From contig NC_020055.1 in the NCBI RefSeq assembly GCF_000331025.1, forward strand, positions 2,885,370 through 2,949,369: DNA of 64,000 bases, written 5' to 3'. Positions 29,114-37,450 of this stretch are shown here, piece after piece; position 1 is the first letter of the stretch, and each line of letters opens with the position of its first letter. The notes under the pieces were generated by a model. That model made no database searches and was not told the DNA's origin. It was given only the letters and a program-made list of their open reading frames with translations. Both the position numbers and the translations under genes were made by a program. The stretch comes from Maridesulfovibrio hydrothermalis AM13 = DSM 14728. GTDB taxonomy: Bacteria; Desulfobacterota; Desulfovibrionia; Desulfovibrionales; Desulfovibrionaceae.

Positions 29114-29407
29114 TCAAACAGCATCCCATTTACGAGGCAATCTTCGACTGGTATGAAAAACACGTAACACTTCTACAATATTATTTTTTACACGGTATGG
29201 GATGATGTATGGATATCTGTCCAGTACCAATTCGCGAGTACCGGCAACTCTACCGGGCCGCCCGGATTTCGGGAAATCACCTATTAAATCAACCCGGTCT
29301 CTTATATAAGAATAAGTCTTTCTAGCTAGATCGATATCCTCCTGCGCCAGATAGGATACTTCCATATCGAGATCTCGCATTGCGCCCTTAAGCCACTTAA
29401 CGCGCAT
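29114..29407 (-). CDS. ParE/RelE-family toxin
   Basis: Small basic protein of 97 residues from ATG 29407 (MRVKWLKGAMRDL). The pattern RELVLDRYPYIIPYRVKNNIVEVLRVFH near the C-terminus is that of the ParE/RelE plasmid-stabilisation fold. The frame extends to 29425, but the internal ATG overlaps the antitoxin stop by 11 bases, the usual arrangement. ParE-type members inhibit gyrase, RelE-type cut mRNA; sequence alone does not decide which. The typical genetic partner lies directly upstream. Confidence 0.85.
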   Translation of the reverse strand: MRVKWLKGAMRDLDMEVSYLAQEDIDLARKTYSYIRDRVDLIGDFPKSGRPGRVAGTRELVLDRYPYIIPYRVKNNIVEVLRVFHTSRRLPRKWDAV

Positions 29408-29642
29408 TTCTCTTCCACTTTTCATCTAAAATATCAAGCTCTGATTCAGTGGCAAAATCTTCTGCATCTGCTTCTTTCAATGCTTTTTGAATTTCAGTAA
29501 TCTGCCATGTCTCTCGCTCAACAAATTCTTCCATTGCCTGATTTACCAAATAAGATCTACTTCTCTTTGTTGCTCCGGCCAATTCATCTAACTTTACAAT
29601 TAATTCCGGTCTGGTACGAATTGAAATCTGCTTTGTCGGCAT
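29397..29642 (-). CDS. ribbon-helix-helix antitoxin
   Basis: 81-residue protein with an N-terminal RHH fold (KQISIRTRPELIVKLDELAGATKRSRSYLVNQAMEEFV in total) of the CopG/ParD type. An acidic C-terminal tail (KALKEADAEDFATESELDILDE) would bind the toxin. AGGAGG sits 5 bases upstream of its ATG. A perfect palindrome at 29655-29677, just before the ribosome-binding site, is the likely operator for autorepression by the antitoxin-toxin complex. Confidence 0.87.
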   Translation of the reverse strand: MPTKQISIRTRPELIVKLDELAGATKRSRSYLVNQAMEEFVERETWQITEIQKALKEADAEDFATESELDILDEKWKRNAR

Positions 29643-29654
29643 ATCAACCTCCTA

Positions 29655-29677
29655 GTTGGGATACAGTGTATCCCAAC
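29655..29677. promoter_or_regulatory. operator palindrome of the toxin-antitoxin operon
   Basis: GTTGGGATACA and TGTATCCCAAC are perfect complements around one central base. It lies 13 bases upstream of the antitoxin start. On the coding strand a possible -10 element, TACACT, falls inside it, so bound antitoxin would block the promoter. Confidence 0.85.
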
Positions 29678-29800
29678 GCAAACCGATTTTCTACAAAAAT
29701 AACCAGCATAACCTTTTTTTTGAAAGACTGAACAGGCATCTCCCTGAACTTAGAGTTGACTGGAGACAAGTATCAACCCGATTGACAATTACTTTAAAGA

Positions 29801-29844
29801 AAGAAAAGGGGTAGCCACCGACAATAAAAGTCAGCAGCTACCCC
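29801..29844 (-). terminator. terminator after serine dehydratase
   Basis: GGGGTAGC (29808-29815) and GCTACCCC (29837-29844) pair. On the minus strand the stem is followed by TTTTCTTTCTTT. It ends 32 bases before the gene's stop codon in genome order. Confidence 0.75.
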
Positions 29845-29875
29845 TATATATTTAAAACTTGCAGCTAAAGATTTT

Positions 29876-31090
29876 TTATTTGCCCTTGCTTCGTGCGTTA
29901 TAGGCTTTGGCCAGTCCGCCGCTTGATGTTTCGCGGTATAGGCTTGGTAAATCGTGGCCGGTTTCTTTCATGACTGATACAACTTCATCAAATGGAATAC
30001 GGTGTGTTCCATCAGAAAGAATAGACATCTGCGCTCTGGCAAGAGCACGTGTTGCGGCACAGGCATTGCGCTCAATACAGGGAATCTGTACCAGTCCGTC
30101 CACGGGATCACAGGTCAGACCCAGATGATGCTCAAGGCCCATTTCCGCCGCATATTCAATCTGCCGCAGAGTTCCGCCCATGAGCTGAGTCGCTGCTGCT
30201 GAAGCCATAGCACAGGCTGAACCGACTTCCCCCTGACAACCGACCTCCGCTCCTGAAATAGAAGCATTGGTTTTGATCACATTACCGAAAACACCGGCTG
30301 TCGCCAAAGCACGGATCAAGTCATTCTCATTGAGATCATACAGCTCTTTTAAATATTTAAGAGTTGCCGGAACAATGCCGCATGATCCACATGTAGGAGC
30401 GGTCACTATAACCCCGCCGGCGGCATTTTCCTCAGAAACGGCCAGAGCGTAAGCTGTGGTCATCCCCGTAAGCTGCATATCAGGCCCTGCGTGCCGCGTT
30501 CTGCGGTAGTATGATTTTGCCTGACGCCTCAATCCTATGGAACCGGGCAGCACGCCTTCAGCATCAAGTCCACGCTCAAGCGATTCTTCCATGACTTTCC
30601 ATATTTCACGCAGGAAATCCCATAGCTCCGGACCTTCACACTGTTCAGCATACTCCCAGTAGGTGATCCCCTTGTCTTGGCAGTGATCCATGATAGAGCC
30701 TATGAGACTCAAATCATAAACAGGGTTTGCATTTACTCTTCCGGCCCCTTCTTCACGAATTGCGCCGCCGCCGACACTGTAGACTTTCCATGATCCCGTC
30801 ACTGATCCGTTTTCATCAAGAGCCTCAAAGAGCATTCCATTGGGATGTTCCGGCATACGTTCTTCTGCCTTCCAAAGAATCTCAGTCCGTGATTCATTTA
30901 AAACGCTAAGAACAGCCCAGTCGGTCAAATGCCCTTTTCCAGTTGCTGCAAGACTTTCATAAAGAGTAACCCGATACTGACAGGAGTCAGGATGAGTTTC
31001 TAAAAATTTTTCCGCCGCCATCCTCGGTCCCATAGTATGACTCGAAGATGGTCCGACCCCGACCCGGTACAACTCTCTTAGCGATTCCAT
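29876..31090 (-). CDS. sdaA: L-serine dehydratase, iron-sulfur single-chain type
   Basis: Deaminates L-serine to pyruvate and ammonia using a [4Fe-4S] cluster. It has 404 residues. The N-terminal beta domain starts with ELYRVGVGPSSSHTMGPRMAA, a family signature. The alpha domain shows TAPTCGSCGIVPATLKYL, GCQGEVGSACAMASAAATQL and LGLTCDPVDGLVQIPCIERNA, which carry the cluster-ligand Cys residues. It is somewhat shorter than the enterobacterial enzymes (about 455). It is monocistronic between two terminators. Confidence 0.93.
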   Translation of the reverse strand: MESLRELYRVGVGPSSSHTMGPRMAAEKFLETHPDSCQYRVTLYESLAATGKGHLTDWAVLSVLNESRTEILWKAEERMPEHPNGMLFEALDENGSVTGSWKVYSVGGGAIREEGAGRVNANPVYDLSLIGSIMDHCQDKGITYWEYAEQCEGPELWDFLREIWKVMEESLERGLDAEGVLPGSIGLRRQAKSYYRRTRHAGPDMQLTGMTTAYALAVSEENAAGGVIVTAPTCGSCGIVPATLKYLKELYDLNENDLIRALATAGVFGNVIKTNASISGAEVGCQGEVGSACAMASAAATQLMGGTLRQIEYAAEMGLEHHLGLTCDPVDGLVQIPCIERNACAATRALARAQMSILSDGTHRIPFDEVVSVMKETGHDLPSLYRETSSGGLAKAYNARSKGK

Positions 31091-31304
31091 AAATATACAC
31101 CCTCAAATTACCAGTTACGTAAACCACCACCCAAAAAATCACCAATAAAGAATAACGACACAACCATATTTCGTTTTAATTAAAAAATACAGCAAAATTT
31201 TAATACATTCAAATTTAAACACTTTTTTTTAAAAGACATCACTTGAATCAAGATAAAACAAAAATCAGCAACTTGATCCTGCTGACATGTCAGGATAAAT
31301 TGGA

Positions 31305-31350
31305 AAAATAAAAAAGGCCGGTTTCTGCATAATCAGCAGAAACCGACCTT
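31305..31350 (-). terminator. terminator after arsenate reductase
   Basis: AAGGCCGGTTTCTGC and GCAGAAACCGACCTT form a long stem with one mismatch (31314-31350). On the minus strand it is followed by TTTTTTATTTTT. It lies 23 bases past the arsC stop. Confidence 0.85.
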
Positions 31351-31372
31351 AAATTTAATATATAATTATCTG

Positions 31373-31816
31373 TCAATCAACCAACGCTTCAGGAATCGTC
31401 TCCACAAAGCCCCTGATCTCGTCGCGGACCCTGCGGTAACATTCTAACTGCTCATCTTCAGATCCCCCCTTCTCTGCTACTGCTTTTGCCATTCGCGGAG
31501 GATCATCAAACCCGATATGAACAACTTTGCATCCACCGGGAAAAAAAGGACATGTTTCGTGTGCATGACTGCACACAGTCACTACTACATCAATAGGAAT
31601 ATCTTTAAATTCGTTGATATGCTTTGATTGCTGACCGGAAATATCAACTCCGGCTTCGCTCATAACTTTCACTGCATCAGGGTTAAGTCCGTGAGTTTCA
31701 ATTCCGGCAGAATAGACGTTTATCTGCTCATTTTTAAGATGTCTGGTCCAGCCTTCAGCCATCTGACTGCGACATGAATTTCCAGTACATAAAAACAAAA
31801 TATTTATCTTATCCAA
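31373..31816 (-). CDS. arsC: arsenate reductase, low-molecular-weight phosphatase type
   Basis: Reduces arsenate to arsenite via three catalytic cysteines. It has 147 residues. The P-loop CTGNSCRS gives Cys10 and Cys15, and VCSHAHETC gives Cys82 and Cys89, numbering identical to plasmid pI258 ArsC, whose triad is Cys10, Cys82 and Cys89. An ATG at 31837 is open but has no ribosome-binding site; TGGAGA 6 bases before the TTG at 31816 selects that start and gives the family N-terminus. A low-molecular-weight protein tyrosine phosphatase is the alternative, but the Cys triad argues for arsenate reduction. No other ars genes are next to it. Confidence 0.88.
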   Translation of the reverse strand: MDKINILFLCTGNSCRSQMAEGWTRHLKNEQINVYSAGIETHGLNPDAVKVMSEAGVDISGQQSKHINEFKDIPIDVVVTVCSHAHETCPFFPGGCKVVHIGFDDPPRMAKAVAEKGGSEDEQLECYRRVRDEIRGFVETIPEALVD

Positions 31817-31918
31817 AACAAATCTCCACTTTCGCATTTAGCCAAACAGACTATAAGGTATGAAGGCAGGACAACTCAGTCAAGTGTGATTGACAGAAGT
31901 CACTTCTTTGTAACTTAA

Positions 31919-31962
31919 AGCAAAACCTGCTGCCCTTTTTCTAAGGCGCAGCAGGTTTTGCT
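31919..31962. terminator. long perfect inverted repeat after the binding-protein gene
   Basis: AGCAAAACCTGCTGC and GCAGCAGGTTTTGCT are perfect 15-bp complements with a 14-base loop. T-runs outside are weak, so it may act as an RNA-stabilising 3' hairpin or as a poor terminator for the gene ending at 31992. Confidence 0.65.
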
Positions 31963-31991
31963 GTCAGATATTACAAAAAAAGCAGATAACA

Positions 31992-32978
31992 TCACTCAAC
32001 AAACTGACTCTTCTCTTTAATCTTATACGGCAATCTTATTTTCCATCTGGCTAATTCGGACCGGCTGAATACAAATTTACCCTGTTCCGGTATTACCGGT
32101 CTTATTTTTTCAACAGGCTTTCCACCTAAAATCTCCAGCACAATTCTGCCTGCTGCTATCCCCTGTTCTTCACCGTTGAGCACCATTCCGCCGATAGCTT
32201 TACCTTTCCCCACACTCATATCCCAAAAAGCGAACAACGGTACAGGAGAATTAGATGAAGTCCAGTGGAGCACTTCTTCACTTGCTACATGCTCATGTTC
32301 ATCAAACACGCGATGATACAACCCTATGACAATAGCCTTGTATCCGTCATCACGAGCATCCTGCACAACTCTTTTCCAGTTAGAAAATGAAGATATTAAT
32401 TTTATATCAGTCTGAACTCCGCTTATCAGCATACTATCTGAATTGTAAAAAACAGATTCCATAAATGCTTTTGCAGTTGTTCCTTCATCAAGAAGTATGA
32501 GTACCTTCCCTTCACCGATATACAATAAATATTTTAAATACTTGATGGTCCTTTTATACAGAGGTCTTTCAAGAACTCCCGTAATATTCCTGCTGATCGG
32601 TATATACTTCCGAGGATTATTATTAATCCCCATATAGACAACAGGAGTACTGGTACTTAAAAATCGTTTGCCAAGATACTTCAATGCATTATCGTCAGCA
32701 AGAACAACAATATCAGGATTGCATTTTAAATAAAAATCCCATGCCATATCTGCACGCTCAAGATATTTATCCTTCTTCAGACGCTTGGTATCCATCTGGA
32801 AAGTAACAATTTCTACTTTATCCTGCAGGATTGATTCAAGTCCTTCTATAAGATCAATATCCCACTGATTATCTGAATGATAACTTTCAATAAGCAAGAC
32901 CTTAGGCTTTGCATAAACAGTTCTGGAACTGATCAAGAGCGATATAATGAAAAACATGAACACCGTACGCTTAACCAT
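31992..32978 (-). CDS. periplasmic ABC-type substrate-binding-like protein
   Basis: 328 residues with a signal peptide (about 1-23, ending VYA). KPKVLLIESYHSDNQWDIDLIEGL, DIVVLADDNALKYLG and STPVVYMGINNNP match the ABC_sub_bind family, periplasmic binding proteins often fused to histidine kinases or guanylate cyclases in this group. No ABC permease or ATPase is nearby, so a sensing role seems likelier than transport. It follows a Usp gene and a kinase-like gene on the same strand, 33 bases after the Usp stop, and is probably co-transcribed. The ligand cannot be told. Confidence 0.75.
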   Translation of the reverse strand: MVKRTVFMFFIISLLISSRTVYAKPKVLLIESYHSDNQWDIDLIEGLESILQDKVEIVTFQMDTKRLKKDKYLERADMAWDFYLKCNPDIVVLADDNALKYLGKRFLSTSTPVVYMGINNNPRKYIPISRNITGVLERPLYKRTIKYLKYLLYIGEGKVLILLDEGTTAKAFMESVFYNSDSMLISGVQTDIKLISSFSNWKRVVQDARDDGYKAIVIGLYHRVFDEHEHVASEEVLHWTSSNSPVPLFAFWDMSVGKGKAIGGMVLNGEEQGIAAGRIVLEILGGKPVEKIRPVIPEQGKFVFSRSELARWKIRLPYKIKEKSQFVE

Positions 32979-33011
32979 ATTTCACCTGCAATCATTGAAA
33001 CTGCTTTATAT

Positions 33012-33506
33012 CTAACTTACAACCCAAACTGTGCAATCCACCGCTGACTGAACTACTTTTGTAGAAACAGAGCCAAACAAAAATTCTTCAGCTTTACTGA
33101 CTCCGCGCCTGCCGATTACAATGGTTCCATAACCTCCTTCCTCTCTAAGTCTTAAAATATCCATCCCAATGCTGCGACCGGTTGAACAGACATCCGTTTC
33201 GTGAAATGGAGACTTGCAACTTGCGAAATACTCAACTTCAACCTCTTCCTCCGAAACCCCCATACTCACCAGTTTTTTTCTGGCTTCAGTAAGCTTTATG
33301 GTAATATCATGTTCATTTTTCTCACACTGATCCTTCCATGACTTATCATCTGAAAACAAATCCTTATCCGGCAGCCTTTCCACATATAAAAGAACTATTT
33401 CACAGCCTGCACAATTTCTGGCAACTCCGCCGACATAATTTATGGCTTTAAATGAATTTTCTGAGCCGTCAAAAGCAACCAGCATTTTCATATTAATAGT
33501 ATCCAT
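33012..33506 (-). CDS. universal stress protein (UspA family)
   Basis: 164-residue cytoplasmic Usp domain: MLVAFDGSENSFKAINYVGG at the N-terminus and the nucleotide-binding VIGRRGVSKAEEFLFGS (G-2x-G-9x-G-S) at the C-terminus, so it is probably an ATP-binding type. It sits between a protein-kinase-like gene and a periplasmic binding protein in one operon, with gaps of 40 and 33 bases. A role in stress or ligand signalling is inferred from that context only. Confidence 0.9.
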   Translation of the reverse strand: MDTINMKMLVAFDGSENSFKAINYVGGVARNCAGCEIVLLYVERLPDKDLFSDDKSWKDQCEKNEHDITIKLTEARKKLVSMGVSEEEVEVEYFASCKSPFHETDVCSTGRSIGMDILRLREEGGYGTIVIGRRGVSKAEEFLFGSVSTKVVQSAVDCTVWVVS

Positions 33507-33546
33507 AGCCTGAGCCTCCTGCTTAACTTTCGCTGCATAAGATTGA

Positions 33547-34512
33547 TTAAAGACCCCTGATTTCCTTTAAACATTGATTCATATCCACCATAAGCTCATC
33601 CACCGACTCATAAAAAACAGAGCTGGAGGAGGAAAAATGCATCAAAATATTATTAAGAGATTCCGGTATGTAATCGTAAATCTTACGTATATTGACGATC
33701 CTGTTTCCAATTACGACTGAATAATCACCGGAATCAATACGTGATAGAACTTCTTTATCAATCTTATGATCAAACATGGACTGAGCTGTAATATTTGCCT
33801 TGCCGACAAGATAAATAAGAATACTGCCAAGCCCGAAAACATCAAGCCCGAAAGGATTTTCATAAAGCTCAAAAGCATAATCAAAATCAATCCATCTGTA
33901 ATCAAGGGTCCCGCTCTCAACCCAAAGATGATCGCGCCGGATATCACCATGCTTCTCATCGTTATCATGCAGAAACTTTATAGCTTCACAGGCCCCTATA
34001 TATTTTTCAAGTATTTCAGGAAAATATTCATGAAAATAAGTTTTATGATCAACAGGAATATTATGCACCACAACATCAAGACGCTTTCCCCTGATAATAT
34101 CAAGCACCCTGACATTATTACCGGCAGTGTCATCTAAGGAGTACCCCTGCATAAACCGCATATCTCCCTTTACCAGATCAAGTATCCGGGCTTCCTTACG
34201 GGGACTCCTGAAGCATTGAATCTTGAAGGGGCCGATGTTCATAGGAAACTTTTCATAAAAAACAAGTTTCAAAATTTTCGGCTGACCATTCTCAAGCTGT
34301 TTACATCTCTTAACCCAGTATTTGGGGTCAGACAGACCGAACCTGCGCTCCTGTTCATTTTTCAGCACCAGAAAATGCTCGTCACCAAGCTTCACAATAT
34401 CGCTATAATCCACATTCATGAATTCAGTGGTATCGGTGTAGACCTTCCCGAAACGGGAAATTTTATACTCAGGCAGATGCTTCTTTATCAGTTCCCGTAC
34501 TTCGCTGCTCAT
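33547..34512 (-). CDS. protein-kinase-like protein
   Basis: 321 residues. The C-terminal 200 residues have kinase-fold marks: IKFLHDNDEKHGDIRRDHLWVE contains an HGD-x-x-x-D catalytic loop like that of RIO, Bud32 and APH kinases. RWIDFDYAF stands in for the DFG metal-binding site, and ILKLVFYEKF could supply the ATP-binding Lys. No glycine-rich loop is obvious. It has no membrane segment. First gene of an operon with a Usp and a periplasmic binding protein; phosphorylation of the Usp is a possible but untested role. Confidence 0.65.
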   Translation of the reverse strand: MSSEVRELIKKHLPEYKISRFGKVYTDTTEFMNVDYSDIVKLGDEHFLVLKNEQERRFGLSDPKYWVKRCKQLENGQPKILKLVFYEKFPMNIGPFKIQCFRSPRKEARILDLVKGDMRFMQGYSLDDTAGNNVRVLDIIRGKRLDVVVHNIPVDHKTYFHEYFPEILEKYIGACEAIKFLHDNDEKHGDIRRDHLWVESGTLDYRWIDFDYAFELYENPFGLDVFGLGSILIYLVGKANITAQSMFDHKIDKEVLSRIDSGDYSVVIGNRIVNIRKIYDYIPESLNNILMHFSSSSSVFYESVDELMVDMNQCLKEIRGL

Positions 34513-34750
34513 GACAACTCCCAGTGACCAAATAAATTAAGCAAACCGATCACAACGCTTACTTAAAAACATATCACGCCCACTGGAATATTAAAAGCAA
34601 AACAAATTTTCAGCCGGATGAAACACATGGAAAACGCAGAAGAAAAGAATTTGCCGAATAATAAAACTGATTCTTGCCTGTTTAGCATTTGTTAAGTAGA
34701 TTTAAATTTTAGAGCAACTTTTAACATCCTGCTGTCAAGCAGAGGCATAA

Positions 34751-35791
34751 TTGAATCATAAACAATACTCATTAATTGAACTGGGCTGGAAATCAGCTTT
34801 CAAAGACCAGTTATCTGCCGAAGACATTGTAAAGACCCTTCCCGCACGAGTGACCATGACTCATCGGGGACACCTTGTTGTTTCAAATGGTGAATCTGAA
34901 CACCTGCTGCAAATTGCGGAGAAAGGCATCGGCAGTCTAAGTGTACAACCCACCGTCGGAGACTGGCTGCTGCTGGACAAGGAAACCCTCATCCCGGAAA
35001 GACTTCTGGACCGCACCAGCCTGCTGCAGCGCATGGGGCCGGGGCAAGATGTTAAACTTCAGCCCATTGCTGCCAATATTGATACACTTTTCATCGTATC
35101 TTCCTGCAATTCTGAGTTTAATCTGAACCGTCTTGAAAGATATATATGCCTTGCTCTGGAGGCCGGAATAAACTTTGTTCTGGTCCTGACCAAGGCAGAT
35201 CTTACCAGTGAAGCAAACGAATACCGGAAAAAAGCATTGAAACTTTTTAGCAAAATGCCTGTTGTCACAGTCAACAGCCGGGACTCCAAAAGCGTCACAG
35301 CTCTCCACAAATGGTTTAAACAAGGCGAAACAGTAGTTCTGCTTGGTTCATCAGGAGTAGGTAAAACCACTCTGCTAAATACTATTAACGGTACATCCAC
35401 AGAAAAAACCGGAGCCATTCGCGAAACGGATGACAGAGGCAGGCATACGACAACGACCCGTTCGCTCCATGTTATGCCTTCCGGCGCTCTTCTGATTGAT
35501 GTCCCGGGAATTCGTGAACTGCAACTTCACGATTGCCATGCCGGAATCGATAAAGCTTTTCCCGAAGTGGTTTCAGCCACACAGATGTGCAGATTCTCAG
35601 ATTGCAGCCACAGTAAAGAACCGGGCTGCGCGGTGCGCGAAGCTCTTGAAGACGGCACAATTGATATTCGAAGACTCAATAATTTTTCTAAGCTCAAAGA
35701 GGAAGCTGACAAGAATATGGAAATTATTGCAGAAAAAAAGAAACGGGCCGCAAGCAAGAAGAAAAGATATCCAAGAAAATGGCGAAAATAA
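34751..35791 (+). CDS. rsgA: ribosome small-subunit-dependent GTPase A
   Basis: Circularly permuted GTPase of 346 residues that helps mature the 30S ribosomal subunit. Order as in the family: OB-fold, then TKAD (G4, about 145), then GSSGVGKTTLLN (G1), RHTTTTR (G2 region) and DVPGIREL (G3). The zinc site is CRFSDCSHSKEPGC, followed by a basic C-terminal tail. The start is a TTG at 34751 with AGAGG 5 bases upstream; no ATG would keep the N-terminus. Confidence 0.94.
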   Translation: MNHKQYSLIELGWKSAFKDQLSAEDIVKTLPARVTMTHRGHLVVSNGESEHLLQIAEKGIGSLSVQPTVGDWLLLDKETLIPERLLDRTSLLQRMGPGQDVKLQPIAANIDTLFIVSSCNSEFNLNRLERYICLALEAGINFVLVLTKADLTSEANEYRKKALKLFSKMPVVTVNSRDSKSVTALHKWFKQGETVVLLGSSGVGKTTLLNTINGTSTEKTGAIRETDDRGRHTTTTRSLHVMPSGALLIDVPGIRELQLHDCHAGIDKAFPEVVSATQMCRFSDCSHSKEPGCAVREALEDGTIDIRRLNNFSKLKEEADKNMEIIAEKKKRAASKKKRYPRKWRK

Positions 35792-35800
35792 TATTTACAA

Positions 35801-35841
35801 ATCCGGATAAAGGTCGCCAAGTTAACGGCCTTTATCCGGAT
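35801..35841. terminator. bidirectional terminator between rsgA and the phytase-like gene
   Basis: ATCCGGATAAAGG and CCTTTATCCGGAT are perfect 13-bp complements around a 15-base loop. TTTGATTTTT follows on the plus strand. It lies between convergent genes. Confidence 0.82.
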
Positions 35842-35852
35842 TTGATTTTTAA

Positions 35853-37232
35853 TTAATACTGGCTGATTTTTTTAGGCAGTCTGATCATCCAGAAACCGGC
35901 TTTCTCCCCGGTAGGTTCCAACTTGAAAGAAGTTGCAACTTCCTGCCCGTCATAAGTCAGCGTGCCATCATCTAACACGTAGCTTTTCGATTTCTTGACG
36001 GGTTTACCGTTATTATCAATTGCGGGATCAATTGTTACTGATCCAAAACCGAAATCATTATCAGAGCAGACAGCCAAAGTACGCATGTCAGGTAAAAGGG
36101 CCAGCCCTTCCGCTTTGCTGGGCTTCCAGCCATGTTCACGCAGGCTGATAATTTTTTTCTTGGTGACCATCTTAATTCCAAGGGAATCAAGTTCTGCTAT
36201 ACCGGAAACGGCTTCAAGCTCTTTACCATCAACAGTTGTTTTACCGGTCAGATCGGTAGCATCGTTGATATCAATCAAGTAAATAAGATTGCGCAATCCA
36301 CCTTTACCTTTACCCTGCTCAACAATCAAAAACTCAGTATCGCTGACAGCATGAAGATCACCGATTTTAACGTCTTTGCACCTGTTGTATGCTTCCACAT
36401 CCACTGGGTAGGCAAACATTTTCGTTTCACCGGTTTCAGGATTCAACAAGACCAGACGGGTAAAAGGAGCCTTGCTTTTAGCGACATTTCCATCAATGTC
36501 ACAAATAGACTGAACAGCTCCAAGCACCATATTTGAAGGCGTAACCGCAATCCCCTCCATACCTCTGTTAGGCTGGCGTTTACCTATGATCGCAGGCAGG
36601 CCATCTCCGGGAGCATATTTTTTGATAAGTTGACCGGTATTGACATTCATCTTGGCAATGAACGGACCGTACTCATCACAAATCCATAAATTGCCGTCCT
36701 TGCGGTCAATGGCAATACCTTCTGTATCTAGCCCTTCGCGATCATAATCAAGAGTTTTGTAGGAATCTGAAAGAGGAATTTCTCCGGTGGACCCGACTGT
36801 TCCGGGGGGAATAGGACGACCGGAAATATTTCTGCCCTTGATATCTTTAATTTCAATGGTGCTGAGCAGAGTGACTTTACCATCCTTCAGACCAAGTGCG
36901 CCATAAGAGGGGGTAAAATCCGGAGCTGGAAAAACCTTGGAAGGAACTTTTTTGCCGTCTACCAGAACTTTAGGGCTATCAGCATTGGGACCACGATCAC
37001 CAATAGCATAGAAAAAACGGGTTCCATCTTTACCCACACCGATATAAGTCATACCGGAGCCGATTCCTATGGGAAAACCATCGGAAAATTCAGCAGCATT
37101 CACTCCATTATAAGGAACATTAAACTTCAAAGGAGTATCAATTTCGTATTTTTCAATTTTCAGATCAGACGCAAAAACAATTCCGGCACTCAGAACGAGA
37201 GTAGCACCGGCAACAATTATCTTCTTAAGCAT
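35853..37232 (-). CDS. exported phytase-like / esterase-like protein
   Basis: 459 residues with a signal peptide (about 1-22, ending VFAS), so periplasmic. Repeated blade-like segments (GMTYIGVGKDGTRFFYAIGDRGPN, LDYDREGLDTEGIAIDRKDGNLWICDEYGPF, MEGIAVTPSNMVLGAVQS and KAEGLALLPDMRTLAV) match the esterase-like activity of phytase family, a beta-propeller group with conserved acidic residues for metal. The substrate is unknown; phosphate-ester hydrolysis is a family guess. Monocistronic. Confidence 0.75.
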   Translation of the reverse strand: MLKKIIVAGATLVLSAGIVFASDLKIEKYEIDTPLKFNVPYNGVNAAEFSDGFPIGIGSGMTYIGVGKDGTRFFYAIGDRGPNADSPKVLVDGKKVPSKVFPAPDFTPSYGALGLKDGKVTLLSTIEIKDIKGRNISGRPIPPGTVGSTGEIPLSDSYKTLDYDREGLDTEGIAIDRKDGNLWICDEYGPFIAKMNVNTGQLIKKYAPGDGLPAIIGKRQPNRGMEGIAVTPSNMVLGAVQSICDIDGNVAKSKAPFTRLVLLNPETGETKMFAYPVDVEAYNRCKDVKIGDLHAVSDTEFLIVEQGKGKGGLRNLIYLIDINDATDLTGKTTVDGKELEAVSGIAELDSLGIKMVTKKKIISLREHGWKPSKAEGLALLPDMRTLAVCSDNDFGFGSVTIDPAIDNNGKPVKKSKSYVLDDGTLTYDGQEVATSFKLEPTGEKAGFWMIRLPKKISQY

Positions 37233-37450
37233 TTAATATATCCTCCATAAATTTATCTATGTCGTCTACATCAAACACTTAATATTTTAATTACATACCG
37301 GTTACGAATAAGGCAAAACAGAAAACATTAAGAAACAATTGCGCAGGATCAACATGATCATTACTGACTCAAATCCATTGCCGCACCTTCAACCTAAAAA
37401 TACTAAAAATCAGTTCTGAAAAAGCCAGCCGGCATCCCATAAAAAAACAA

